DNA from: Macropodus opercularis | Lineage: Eukaryota > Chordata > Actinopteri > Anabantiformes > Osphronemidae | Assembly: GCA_030770545.1 (NCBI GenBank) | Contig: CM061098.1 | Span: 11,329,001-11,393,000 of the forward strand | DNA: 64,000 bases | Reading direction: 5' to 3' | In this document: piece after piece, positions 13,478 to 25,178 of the stretch | Numbering within the stretch: the first letter of the stretch is position 1 | Layout of the letters: each line of letters begins with the position of its first letter | Notes under the pieces: generated by a model | What the model was told of the DNA's origin: nothing | The model's input: only the letters and a program-made list of their open reading frames with translations | Databases searched by the model: none | Translations under genes and position numbers: made by a program

Positions 13478-13597
13478 GCAGTCGGGTCCTCTGACCTCGT
13501 GACGGCGCTGTGTCCTGTGGCTGCCTTGTTCCCTGCGTCTCCTGCTCCCTCGTCACTGGTTCCACCTGGTGTTAATTTCCTGTCTGGTCTTGTATTT
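13478..13597 (+). repeat. Interspersed repeat, copy 1 of a direct pair
   Basis: About 120 bases beginning near GGTCCTCTGACC and ending TGTCTGGTCTTGTATT match the block at 14010-14146 in the same orientation, with scattered substitutions and small gaps. Shared landmarks in order are GCGCTGTGTCCTGT, CTGCCTTGTTCCCTG, CACTGGT/TACTGGT and CCTGGTGTTA. This is a diverged transposon fragment; I cannot name the family securely. Confidence 0.7.
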
Positions 13598-14009
13598 GAT
13601 CTGATGGAGAATAAACAACGCTTCATATAGAAACAAAAGCCGTAAAACGCCGTATAAAGCCTTCTCTACAGTAAATAGATACAGTGAGTGAAAACGAAAA
13701 GTTTAATCACATCACTTCCCCCACTTTACAACAGATGTATTCATACGCTAATGATCATGTTTCACCTTGGCTTCAGCGGCCAAGTGTTGAAAGTCCGTTC
13801 AGAACACACCGCACAGCTTTACAGGAGCCTTCCTGTGAACTGCAGCGTCGGCAAAAAGCCGAAGTTAATGCTTCTCAGTCAAGCTGCGCCGTCACTGTTA
13901 CCGTAAACACTGTATCAGTTGCACACCTAAATTATAGCTAAGTCTGATGGATCGCTTTATTACTGACTGGTGATGATTTGCGCTTCTTCCAATATTATTC
14001 ACAATTGTC

Positions 14010-14146
14010 GCAGTCTGGTCCTCTGACCTTGTGAGGGCGCTGTGTCCTGTTGCTGCCTTGTTCCCTGTGTCTCCTTCCTGCTTGTGTGTGTTGTGTCCTT
14101 CGTTACTGGTCACGCCTGGTGTTAGTTTCTGTCTGGTCTGGTATTT
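14010..14146 (+). repeat. Interspersed repeat, copy 2 of a direct pair
   Basis: Second copy of the 13478-13597 repeat, about 410 bases downstream in direct orientation. It carries a roughly 15-20 base insertion (CTTGTGTGTGTTGTGT region) relative to copy 1. The pair could be two independent fragments, or the ends of a very short LTR-flanked element; I see no primer-binding site or polypurine tract that would settle it. Confidence 0.7.
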
Positions 14147-14149
14147 TAA

Positions 14150-17100
14150 TTACTTCTATTCGTCTGTCTGTCTGTATTCCCTTCCTCCCATCCCTTTAAG
14201 TTAAGTGAAGTCTGAAGCGAACTGCCAGTCGTTGTGATTTCTGCCTGCTTAGCAGTGTTATTAGTTCTTTAAACCTGTGTTGACATATGCGTCAGTCTCG
14301 TGGGCGTTCGGGTCCGTAAGTCAGATGGTCCGTCGGTCTGTTGGTCCTCACTGAGAGGCTTAACAGTTTAAAGTAACGGGGAAAGTTTAAAGTGGCAAAG
14401 TTTAATGTCAGTAGGTAAAACACCTGCAAACTTCACGGTCAGTGTCCCAGTCTTAGTCCCCAATTTGAAGTTAAATCTTCAGCAGGTTGAAGTCCTGTAA
14501 CCCTCAAGGTCCTCAGTCTCAGTCTTCGCCTCAGCAGCTCCAGATGAGAGCCTTCCTGTTACGCAAGTCCTGTCCATCAGTTAGTCCTAGTTATAGCCCG
14601 AAGTCTCGTTTTGTAACAGATGCAAGTGCTTTATCTTGCAAGATGGAGTCAGACGTTTAGCAACACCCATATTCGTTTTAGTACAATTTATCATGATGGG
14701 AGATATGGGGACTTTTGTTTTGCTGCATTTATCATATCTGTTAGAGACACATAATTCTTTCTGTGGTGCATTTTCTTGAAATGAATCACACTTTCAAGAA
14801 TTTTTCTGGGTAAAAGAAAAGTATTTTCCCCGGTATAACAGCGTAAGAGATCTAATTTCTCAGTTTCCTGACGTTCTCCTTATGTGCACATCGACCCTTC
14901 TCCTTTATCTCGTTTTCAAGTTTCCCTTTTTCCTAAACCTCCCTATACACATTTACCATATCTCTACTCTTCTAAAGCCCAAATCTACTGTGGTGCTGAA
15001 ACATTTCTTTTAATCTAAGTGCTGCTCCTAGAGATTAGATCCATGGTCTGACACTTCTTTGATCCATCATTCGGTTATTATCGCCACATTAACAGCCATT
15101 AACGGTTGTCATTGTGCCATAACTGCGCTTGAGAAAAGAAAAACAGGCCCTGCCAGCAGATCCCAAGGGAATTATTATTGATGCGAGCATAGCCGAGGTC
15201 AAGGTCAAGGTGGAGCCTGGGCTGACAAAGCACATGTTCATTATTCTAGATTCCAACATGAGAACGGTAACCATAGCGATCGCGTGTGATTTTTCTTTTA
15301 TGATCGCATGATTTATCCACCCCCCCCCCCCAAACTAAAGGAATGCATGTGAAGACACTTGAGGGTGTCTATATTTTAACCAGCCAGGTCATGTTTTACA
15401 GTGAAGTCGAAGCCCATACCAGAAAACATCCATAGATCTGACAGATTTGCAGTCACAACTGGGAGGGCGCCGAGGAAAAGGGCAACGCTGACGTATTGAT
15501 GCAGAGAAGGGGACACGACCTGTTCTGCTGCCACTAATCAATGTTCACCTCGACCTTCAACAATTCAAGCAGAGCAGAATCCCATATGTGCCGGTGTGAT
15601 CTGTTTTTTTACGCTCCGTGTGTGCGAACGCAGTGAAACCTGACATTTGCGACTGTTGTGTTCAAACAAGTCTTTTTTTATGGGGCTCCAGAATGTGAAG
15701 TAAAACTCTGTAGGCACATATTTGTTTTGCTGTTGTTGCAAACACTGTGTTACGTCACCTGATGAGTGGTACAATCTAGCAGCAGCCGGGCCCCGAAACA
15801 CAAACAAACCAATCTGCTAATTACAGGAACCGTTGCTTTGACTCTTAACCTGTGAGAAGTTATCTTGTATCTTTAAAGACAGGCTTCTCTTCACTAACGG
15901 GACTGTTTTCAGGTGGAGAGCAGCACTCTTTGATTCATTAAGTTCTCTCAGCGCATCAGAAGGTCTCTTCAGAGGCATCAGCGAGGAGACATCGTCCTGG
16001 TGAACTGAGAACACCTTGAAATGGAAAGTGACGCGACAGCTGCATCGTTCCACATTTGCATAACTCTCTACTGGACTCTGGTTGGAAGGAGAAAATGACA
16101 TAACTAAAATATATTTTCTTTCACGTTAGATTTATTTAGTTTAATAGTTTACTGTGCATGTAATGGTCAAAGACAATTAATCTAATTAGGTTCTGAATAA
16201 AGGACAAGTTAAATGGCATTACCTTGTGCCAAAATTAATAAACGTCCTGACATATCCTACAAGTCTATTGTACCTTCATTAAAACAATGATGTAAATATT
16301 TGTCTCTCCTATTGTATCGATCTGAACTCAGTCAAAAGCAAGTTTCAACAATTCTCTGTCCTAATCAGAAAAGCTAAATACGGAAACGCCATATGCACTA
16401 CATGCATGTCGTCAGATCTGCTTCCTGTATGTTTCCAGTGCACTCAGTATTTGAAAAAGGTCCCCAGACTGTGTTTCTCTGACCCTCTCTGTGTAATAGC
16501 TTTCTCTGGATGACTAGTAGAATACATGGCCTTGGGCTCTTCACTGGGCCAAACCTGTTATGACGCAAGGCTTTTACCGTTCTCCGTTGAGACTTGACTT
16601 TATAAGAGTTCAATGCAGTGACCTTTGAAGCATAAAGCATTAGGTTCTAGTTTATGTTACACAGTTATAATTGGCTACTCAAGAATACACTGGGATGATG
16701 TGGGACTCACATTCCCTAAGCGCCTTGGGCCACAGAAAGGTTTCTACGACTCAAGTGCATCAAACTGAAATGTATGAGATTGCATTCAGGTAAAGTAGAC
16801 GGCTAGACTGTCATGGGTCAATGTGAACACTCTCCATACTCCCACGCCCACAAATGCTTGAGTGAACATTTGAGCGTCGTCTCTGTTTGAGTTCCATCAT
16901 GTTTGTGTCTTATTAAGAAACACTTTGGCATCTCTGTGACACCAGGACATCAAATTATAAGATGGCTGGATGTACTCGCTGCCGAACTTTTAAATGGTCA
17001 CTTTAACTTCATGGTCTGATTCCTACTTTATCATACAGTCTGTGTGTGCTGTTTAGGACATTGTCTCACTGACTGATCTGCTTGTCAGTCTCTTCCTGGA

Positions 17101-17550
17101 ACATTTACAACAACTGGAGTTAATATCTGGATATAGCATGAAGCCTGTGTAAAGGTAAAATGAACAGTACATCAGATGGGGAACAGCTGAATAGCTACTA
17201 AAGGATTTTAAGCTTTGAGAAAAGTGATACGTGGCTCAGTGCACATATTCTGCATCTCAGTATCAGTCAAACTAAACCAAACTGTTGGCGCCACTGAAAA
17301 ATAATCAAGTGAGTAAGTAACTATATTTTGAAAAACAGGCAAAGGCTAAAGCGATTATTTGCAATCAAAGGCGCTTTTTTTGATCACTTCAAATTATAAT
17401 TGCAAATCACCGGCAGCCGGATGTTTCAGTCTCCTATACAGCAGCGCTTTGTTGTACGCCACAAAAAAGTACATGAATAATAGTCATTTTCTCAGCAGCG
17501 AGTCTCTAAGTGCTGGTGGTGCGGGGGAGTATTTTGGGCCTTGTTTGACA
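14150..17550. other. Non-coding stretch, no gene recognised
   Basis: No supported exon on either strand. A 12-base poly-C run lies at 15320-15331. The longest open frames are under 100 codons and have no domain signature. Confidence 0.6.
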
Positions 17551-17551
17551 T

Positions 17552-17558
17552 TATAAGA
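17552..17558 (+). promoter_or_regulatory. Candidate TATA box of an alternative frmpd3 promoter
   Basis: TATAAGA at 17552, about 110 bases upstream of the ATG at 17663. The expected start would be near 17582. The motif is only TATA-like, and the promoter is inferred mainly from the exon that follows. Confidence 0.25.
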
Positions 17559-17662
17559 GAAAAGGGAGCGAGTGCAGTGAAAGACGTGATTAGTCACAGG
17601 TGTTCGTGTCTGCTGACGTAAACTCCTTGTGCTGGTCGCGGGGTCAGCTCACGGATTGAAGG

Positions 17663-17680
17663 ATGGATTCCAGAGCTGAG
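17663..17680 (+). CDS. frmpd3: Candidate alternative first coding exon of frmpd3
   Basis: ATG in a strong context (A at -3, G at +4) opens six codons, MDSRAE. These run directly into a strong donor, GAG|GTGAGTGGG, in phase 0. The first frmpd3 exon I can support downstream (43952-44064) has a phase-0 acceptor and is open from its first codon (VDDCESERG), so the splice would keep the frame into the PDZ domain. The intron would be about 26 kb. A 5' UTR would start near 17582 if the upstream TATA-like box is used. This is inference from phase and signals, with no homology support. Confidence 0.35.
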
Positions 17681-19601
17681 GTGAGTGGGCTGTGAAAGAC
17701 TCCATGTATGCACTTACTGTAGGTACCGGGTGGAAATAAAAGGGGAGAAATCATCAACAGTTATGTTTAGATTAAGGATTTCATGCAGACTCTGGATGTT
17801 TGTGCTCATACTTGACAATCACACTGAGGATTACTGCCTCATTTTCCTCTATATTTAACCACCTGAGTGTTTTCCCTGTGTGTAACAGCGTAACGGATGA
17901 ATGCAACAGAGCCCTGCCAGCTGGACAGAAAGGCCAAAGCGAGCCTCAAGGCTCTCCATTCTTCTAAAAAATCAATACACAATAACCTGCAACAGTTGAT
18001 AGGATCATGATTGATGACGCACTATTTTAAAAAATTGATGATGCGACGGCTTTTTTAATTGTGTAAAACAATTAGCAGACCAAGTATTCGCCATATGTCA
18101 CACAGCCCAGTGATGGTGCACAACCCTGGAAATGTTGTACTTTTGGCAACTATTTGCCTTGATGAATAGTACATGTGTGGGTTATTGTTTATATTAACAA
18201 GATTTAAAGGCAACTTAATTTTCTTTCTTACATTACGCTGATGACATCATCAGCTTTTTATTTATTATTTATTTACAGACTATATTTTATATGACACCCC
18301 TGGAATATTATTATTGTTATTGATGCATCACAAATGTAGTTAATTATAAAGTTTAGTTTAATATTTAATATTAAACATCGAAACTGAATCTTAATGCCTC
18401 CAGAGGATTTTGCAGAATATATAATTAATACTTTAATATCCTGATTTTGTGCAAGGTTAAGAAAATGTAAGAAGTGGGTGTTGGCTGATTTTTGAGGGCA
18501 AAGCACTGATCAGACAGTACAACGAGCAGAATTATAAGGTGACTGTTTTAACTGCATCAGAGTTAAAAAAGATATGTATATTTAATTCTCCAAGAAGCTG
18601 CAAAACCATCACTCACTGTGCAGGAAGTAAAAGCTCGCCGACAAAAAAATGAATACATCATGTTGTAATGATGTTACTGTAGGTGCAGTGTTGGCTGAGC
18701 CTGGGCTGAAAATTATCTTGGTCATTTGGATAATTCCAAAGACAAGTAAGTATCAGGTGTCTCATGCCGGCAGCCAATTTTACCTTATCTCTGAGGTGTT
18801 CAAGGAATGAGAAATTGGTAATCGTCCAATGGCTCCTCATCAGCACACGCTCGCACTAGATCATTATTCATAATACTACATTAATTAGTAGCCCACCTTC
18901 CTATTCACTGTTCTCCTTTAGGCCCGCTTGCCCTAGGTTTTCATTAGGTAATCATGTACGATTGTCCTGAGGCAATTTAGTAAGTAAAGCATCATAACCT
19001 GCCTTAATATCTGTACATGGTACAAAAGGACAGACTGTACAGGCAGAAGAGTTGATTGTCTGATTTGTCCTGGTGTAGACAAAAAAAACATCTTTCTAGG
19101 TGAGGGACTGTTTGATGTTTACTTCCCACCAGTAAACAGGATTTAAATCCAGAAAGAAGGTGTCGCCTAAAGAGTTTCTGGCATTGCTTTGGCGTTGTTG
19201 GAGGGTTGCATAAAGCACTGGAGCAACATACGACTGGGAGGGGAAATTATGCCAAGGAGAGTATTTGGTTCAAATGCTACCAACAGTAGTTTGTCATGTT
19301 TCAAGTTTAAAGGCATTCTGAATATGTATAGCGCTAAACCAACAGCCTGCATTTGAACTGGCAAAACGTTCACATTCTCACTGTCTGATTTGCCTTTTTG
19401 CTAAGATGAAGCTGCTGCTGGAAATGAGGTGTAGAGTTGTGAGAGGTGGGCGTTACCACCGTGACATCGCACGTAGTCATTTGTAATTGTGCAGAGGCTA
19501 AAATCCCCCAAAACGCACAAATGTCTATAACAGTGTTGTGTAAGCGAGTATGTATCAGGATGACATACTCAGGTCATGTTCTGGTTATGTCACAGTATTA
19601 G

Positions 19602-19653
19602 CATAGAGCATTTCAGTTATCCTAGTTGTCTAGGATAACTGAAATGCTCTATG
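19602..19653. repeat. Perfect inverted repeat (24-bp arms, 4-nt loop)
   Basis: Bases 19602-19625 are the exact reverse complement of 19630-19653, separated by TTGT. The pairing stops abruptly at both ends (G at 19601, T at 19654). No flanking target duplication or longer element is evident. Confidence 0.95.
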
Positions 19654-22600
19654 TTTTCCTGACACTTGCTTCATTATCTTAATAAAGTTGAGTTAATTCT
19701 GTTTAATTTAATGAACTAGCTCACAGTCCTGTTCTCATTGAGTAACCTCCATGGACGCTTGAAATATGCCTGTGAATTTCTCACCCTCTCACTCCCACAG
19801 TAACTAAAATTCGTAAGCCAATGTCAACCAACTACCGTAATTAACAAGCACCGGTTGCATCAAAAACGTTACATACAAACCAATCTGGTCAGTGTGTGTG
19901 GCTACACATACACACAAGTGTCTGAGACACATACAGTATAGTACTTGGGTTTATTTGGGGTATCAAACAGCTTTTTTTCCTTTTTACCTTCACATGCATC
20001 ATTTCCATCGTCCACATCCTGGAGGGATGTAGTTAAAGAAAAAGCCGAAGCACCTGCTGCTATAACCAGAGTCTTTGAAAGGCATTAGGATGCATATTGA
20101 CAATACAGGACCCTGGGCAATTACAGGCCTTATCTTCATGCCTGACAAACAGTCCGCTTCATTATGGGCTTTTAGCTGACACCTTACCGCAGCCTTGCCC
20201 ATTGAATCATCGCTGCTAATGCAGCAAATGAAACAGCTAAGAGGTTTGTTGAATATATCTGGATTGTTTAACCATCATTTTCCTCCTTAATAGTCCTTTT
20301 AAAGCTTCCATTAGGGAGCAGATGCATTGAATGACAACTGAAGAAAGCGTATGGGGGGGATGCAGGGAAGGAGGAATAGCTAATGCACCAACTTCTGAGG
20401 GAAAGAAGAATGCGGTGTGGCTTGAAATCCTCTCTTTTTACTACATGACAATTAGCAGAAATGAAGTGGGAGAACTCGGAGACACTGTATGAACTGCAGA
20501 CAACATCACCGTTTAACGAGGACAGTGAGGCTGCACCTTTGGCATCGTTTCTGGGTGAGCATGCTTTATTTCATGGTATTTGCATTGCAGTTGTCAGACT
20601 CATTACAGTGATATGAACGTTTTTTTAAGAGTATCTGCGTCAGGCAGCTGCTGTCCATGGTGCTGAATTATAGTTTCTGCCTCAACCTCGACTGTGCCTG
20701 TCTGATGACACATGAGAACCATCGACGGCTCATTCACCCAGGCCATTTTTCCGTAGGTTCCGGTTTCTGTCTGTAAATTGAGGTTCGGCCCCATGGGTTA
20801 ATGAGCTGTAATTACTGATGATTGCCTGTTCCCTAGCTGACCTAGTTTGAGTGCGTATCTGTAGTCACAAACGGCATCAGGTGCGTGTGCTATAATTTAA
20901 ATTCTGAAAGAGCTCAGAGTCCGTGTGTTTGCCCCGGCCACAAAAATAACCTCAGAGGAGAGGTGAGAAGGATGAGGAGGCAGAGGAGAGAAGGTGCAGA
21001 CTGACGGTGTTTACTCAGGGCAAATACGAAGCTTCGCAGCGTGTGTCCACAGAGAAGGGAGCAGCTGACACAATGAATGCACAGAATAATAACACAGATG
21101 ATGAATGGGTCATATTATGCTTTTAATAACCATTGAGGTGAGTGTGTGTTTGCGTGTCAGCCGGTCATCAAGTGTTCAGGTGTCAGTCTGGTCAGTTGCC
21201 TGTTGTCAGTCAACGTTGCACCGATTAACACCAAGTGGTGTGGAAATCAATAACAGGCCATTTGATTTTTGTTCGTACACCCACCAAGTACAGCTTCACT
21301 CACAGCTAGAACCAGTTTGATATGTCTCACAGGAAGAGCCAATTCTGCTGTGAGGGAAAATGAAGCAGGGAGGAAACGTTTGTTTTCCTTTACTTTCCAT
21401 AAAACAACAATGGACTTACTGTACAGGCCAGCAACAGACTTCAAGCAGTGTTCTTATCTGTTCACAGCACTTCACACGTGAATGCTTTCACTACCTGCCC
21501 CAGTATCAGCATCTGGGCATAGAAGCAGAAAGTCTTTCACAGGCTGGTCAGTCAGAAAAGAGGATGGCAGAGAAACAACAGCTCAAACGAGTTCCTTTAG
21601 TCAGAAGAGCTGGTGCATAAAAAAGTATTAGAACATATGTTTTGCAATTTTTTAAACTGAAAATGACTTGACATTTACTTATCCTTCGCTGAATCTGAAC
21701 CCTGCTTACAATTCACTTGAGTACAAACGTCTTTAAAGCAGAAGACATCTCATCTAGATCTAGAGAGAGATCTTAATGTAGTAAAATCAAAGAATCATGC
21801 AGTAGCATGAAAACAGAAAATGTAAAAACACAGAGATTCATACCTAAATCAACAAATGTCAGTGTGAGGCAGAATGCAACGCTCGGCTGTCAGGTTCACA
21901 AATGGTCCGATTTCCCCTCACTGCTGTCACAGCAGCCGGGCCACAGTAGGCAACTGTTTTCAGTCACCATCCTCTAAACATGCACCGAACAGAAAGCAGT
22001 CGATTCGCCAAGAATGCTGCCAAAAGGAACAGTTAGTAGTTAAAGAGCCAGACGTTACGCCAAGAGCTGGTAGAGACCAAAAAGAGAGCTTGATTTAGAA
22101 GGTGGACACAAACATGATCCATAAAAAGAGGATTCATAAACAACTGTTTGCTAAAAGGTCAAGTCAATATTAAGTGATGATATACCCTTGTTTACAACTT
22201 TTAGCTGTTCCACCCAAATAGAAACCCTCAAAACCTTCCTTAACACCTGCTTTGTATAGAATATGTTATATAATTACGTACACATATAATTATATATATA
22301 GTACTTTATGTCTCACATCAACATATGTGCTGTAGAGTCCACAGCAATATCACCTATGACCTGAACAAACGACTGCTGCTACATGTGAGATAATGAACTG
22401 TTTGCGCTTACTATTACAGGAACCACCACTGGGCCTTGTTGGTGCTAATTAATATCCTCCTACCCTCATGTCAGATCTGATCCTTATCTTGTTTTCTTTA
22501 TTCAACGTGTAAAAAAAAATCCTCCTGGGTCAGTTGTAAGAAGCAGTGGGAGTATGTACGAGTTCTCCGGGTTCCAGCAAGTCTCCTTGTGCCTCCTGCG

Positions 22601-25152
22601 CTCAAAGCTGCAGACAGCCTGTCTTTGAAACGTGTCATTTGTGCAATTATGAAATGAATGTCAGTGTTTCTTGAGCCCATTAAAGCTGTGCTCGACAGGA
22701 GCAGAGTATTTTGGTCTGTCTGTGATGAAATATTAAATTAGAGCGTGTTTCAGTGATTGGAGTGTCATTAGTTCAATATGTTATTATGAGACCTATATTT
22801 TAAATCGGCGCGGTTTGAGTTTACTTGCCTGCACAAACAACACATAACTATCTATTAGAGCAAGAAAAAAACATAATATAAAAAGATGTGCAGGCATTCC
22901 TCAATTATTACAACCTTTAATAGTACAACACCGAACAGTTTAGTCGAAATGCACAAAGACGTTAAAATACCTGAAACTAGGAAGAACATCTGTCAGCAAT
23001 TAGTCGCTGTTGTGTCCCGCTCATTAGCAGCACTGGTAAAGGTTTGTCACTATGGATACCAGCTTCCACCAAAGGCAATAAGAAACAAGAGGTTTCGACC
23101 TCAGTGGATGCTGTTACCGCCCAGGTGCAGCCCGAGTCTGCACGAGAGAGGCATGAGGCAGCAGGTTAACCCAGCAGCGTCCTTCCACCAACATGCATGG
23201 AGCACTTTGGAGCAATTCCTGCCAACGCTGTGGTTCATGGTTTAACCCTGGTGTTGTGCTGCTTTTAAATATAAAATCCACCACGATCAGCCATAAACTG
23301 TAGTTTCTGCCATTTGGCACCGAGACGTGTTCTCGTGTTTTATTGCGACAAACGAGTGTTTTAACACTGAATTATTCTTATTAATGGCATCAACAGACGC
23401 ATTTGTTAAGTTGGTTCTTAATTCCTTGTCAGTAAATACCAATATATAGTGTTTAGTCTTTACTAGAATCATAGTCTCGGGTGAAATATGTTGATGACTG
23501 TAGTTTTAGATACATAATCTTATAGCTGGTGATCGGAGCTACAACGCGTGGAAATCAATGATGTTCTGGGCTGAACTCTTGCCACCAATTCTATGAGCAT
23601 TTCAAGAGATAATGCAGGTTCACATCATGTCCACAAATAACAAGAGAAAACACAGTCAATCAAGACAACATATACTGTAGGAAGAAATGAAGGTCAGCAC
23701 CCATAGAGAATGTGTCTGTGAGCTCATGAGTGAGAGAGAGAGTTATTATTAAAGCCCAACCTGGGAGAAATTCTGCGTTTAGCCTTGAAAATGCGGCTGG
23801 TGAAGAGTGCTCATGAATCATTTGTTAATTTGTTTATTAGAATTTCAGGAAGAACAGAAAGCTTCGCGTTTTGTCAAACACCATTTGCTGCACACTCTAG
23901 TTTTAATTAAACATAAACTACAGCTCTGGGTTCTCAGGTAATTAGCAGCCAAATGAATAGAGTGCGAAACAACATGATATTGAAAAAGCCACAGAAGGAC
24001 CGAAAGCATCAACCCGTGCATTGGAATTTCAGCAAAACAGCTGAGCGCCGTCCTGTATGTGAGATTTTTAATATCACAAAACCTGCTTCCATTTTCAGAC
24101 TTTTTCCACCTTGCCAGCAGTCGTGTATGGCGTCGCCGCTGTCCGGCGGTATAAAATTAAATCGTGTTCACGTCTCCGGTGCATGGATGAAATGAACACT
24201 GATGCGGCGGAACACAACAGATGCTGTGCTCACTCTTCTCACCGCTAACTGTCAATTGTCCTGTTTCGTTTCAGTTCTACGGCACAGGGAGGCAGAACAT
24301 CGCTCCCGTCATTAGCGCTGACTCATAACAAAGCGCAGCCTTCGACCGCTCTGTACTACATCACTATGCAGATGTCGTAACAGATTTCCATGAACAGTTT
24401 TACCGCGGTCAGCGGAGTGGAGCCGTGTTACTACAGGGAGATAGAGTTTGAAACGTGTTATTTTCACCCAACTCGTGCATCGCTGCCTCGTTTTTATGTC
24501 GATCGTTGTTCTATTGACATATTTAGCAGTAAACATTTGTTGTTCTTTTGTGTCTCCCAACAGACACACACACCGCCAACGAGACGCTTGAGTGTGTGTG
24601 CGTGAGTGCTCCTTCTTCGAAAACCACCCTCTTGTCTACCTGTCAGCGTTCAGAGATTGTAAGTACACCTTCGACAGTACCTTCCATTCCCGCCTGCCTT
24701 TTACAAGCCAAAGCTGTACATGACTGCAGAAGAATCCCTCTGTTAATATCACGCTGTGATATCAACACACTGCGACGTACAAAAGCTAAGCCCCATTTCA
24801 AAGCTAAACACACGATTAGACAGAACATGGATCATGTGAAGAAAGAGCTCAAACTCCTTCCCTTTCAGTTTGATCTCACAAAGGCATATAAAACCTCATC
24901 ATACAAGGATTAAATTCTAAATCCATTATCAATGTGAGCCATAGGCTACAGCTATAGAGTCTGCTTAAATGCTGACTGATCATTCTGCTTTAATAAGCTC
25001 TTTAAAACGAGTCACGCGTAATTATTCCCACTTCTTTACCCTCTAACCTTCTCAGACTCTCTGCCTTTAGAGGAACGTTACTTAGATCTTAGAGGTTACA
25101 GGCGCTGCCTTGGTGGGTAGCAGGCATTGTCATGATATTGTGAGAGGTGTCT

Positions 25153-25178
25153 CACACACACACACTCACACACACACA
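25153..25178. repeat. Imperfect (CA)n microsatellite
   Basis: CA repeat with a single interrupting CTCA. A TG-rich block follows at about 25198-25217. Confidence 0.85.

Noticed and set aside
20461..20551. Exon-like ORF starting MKWENSETLYELQ with an upstream CAG and a downstream GGTGAGC donor.
   Set aside because: Its donor phase (1) does not fit the phase-0 acceptor of the first frmpd3 exon, the peptide matches nothing I know, and the frame is short enough to be chance.
24150..24156. TATAAAA motif.
   Set aside because: No supporting promoter elements, exon or donor downstream.
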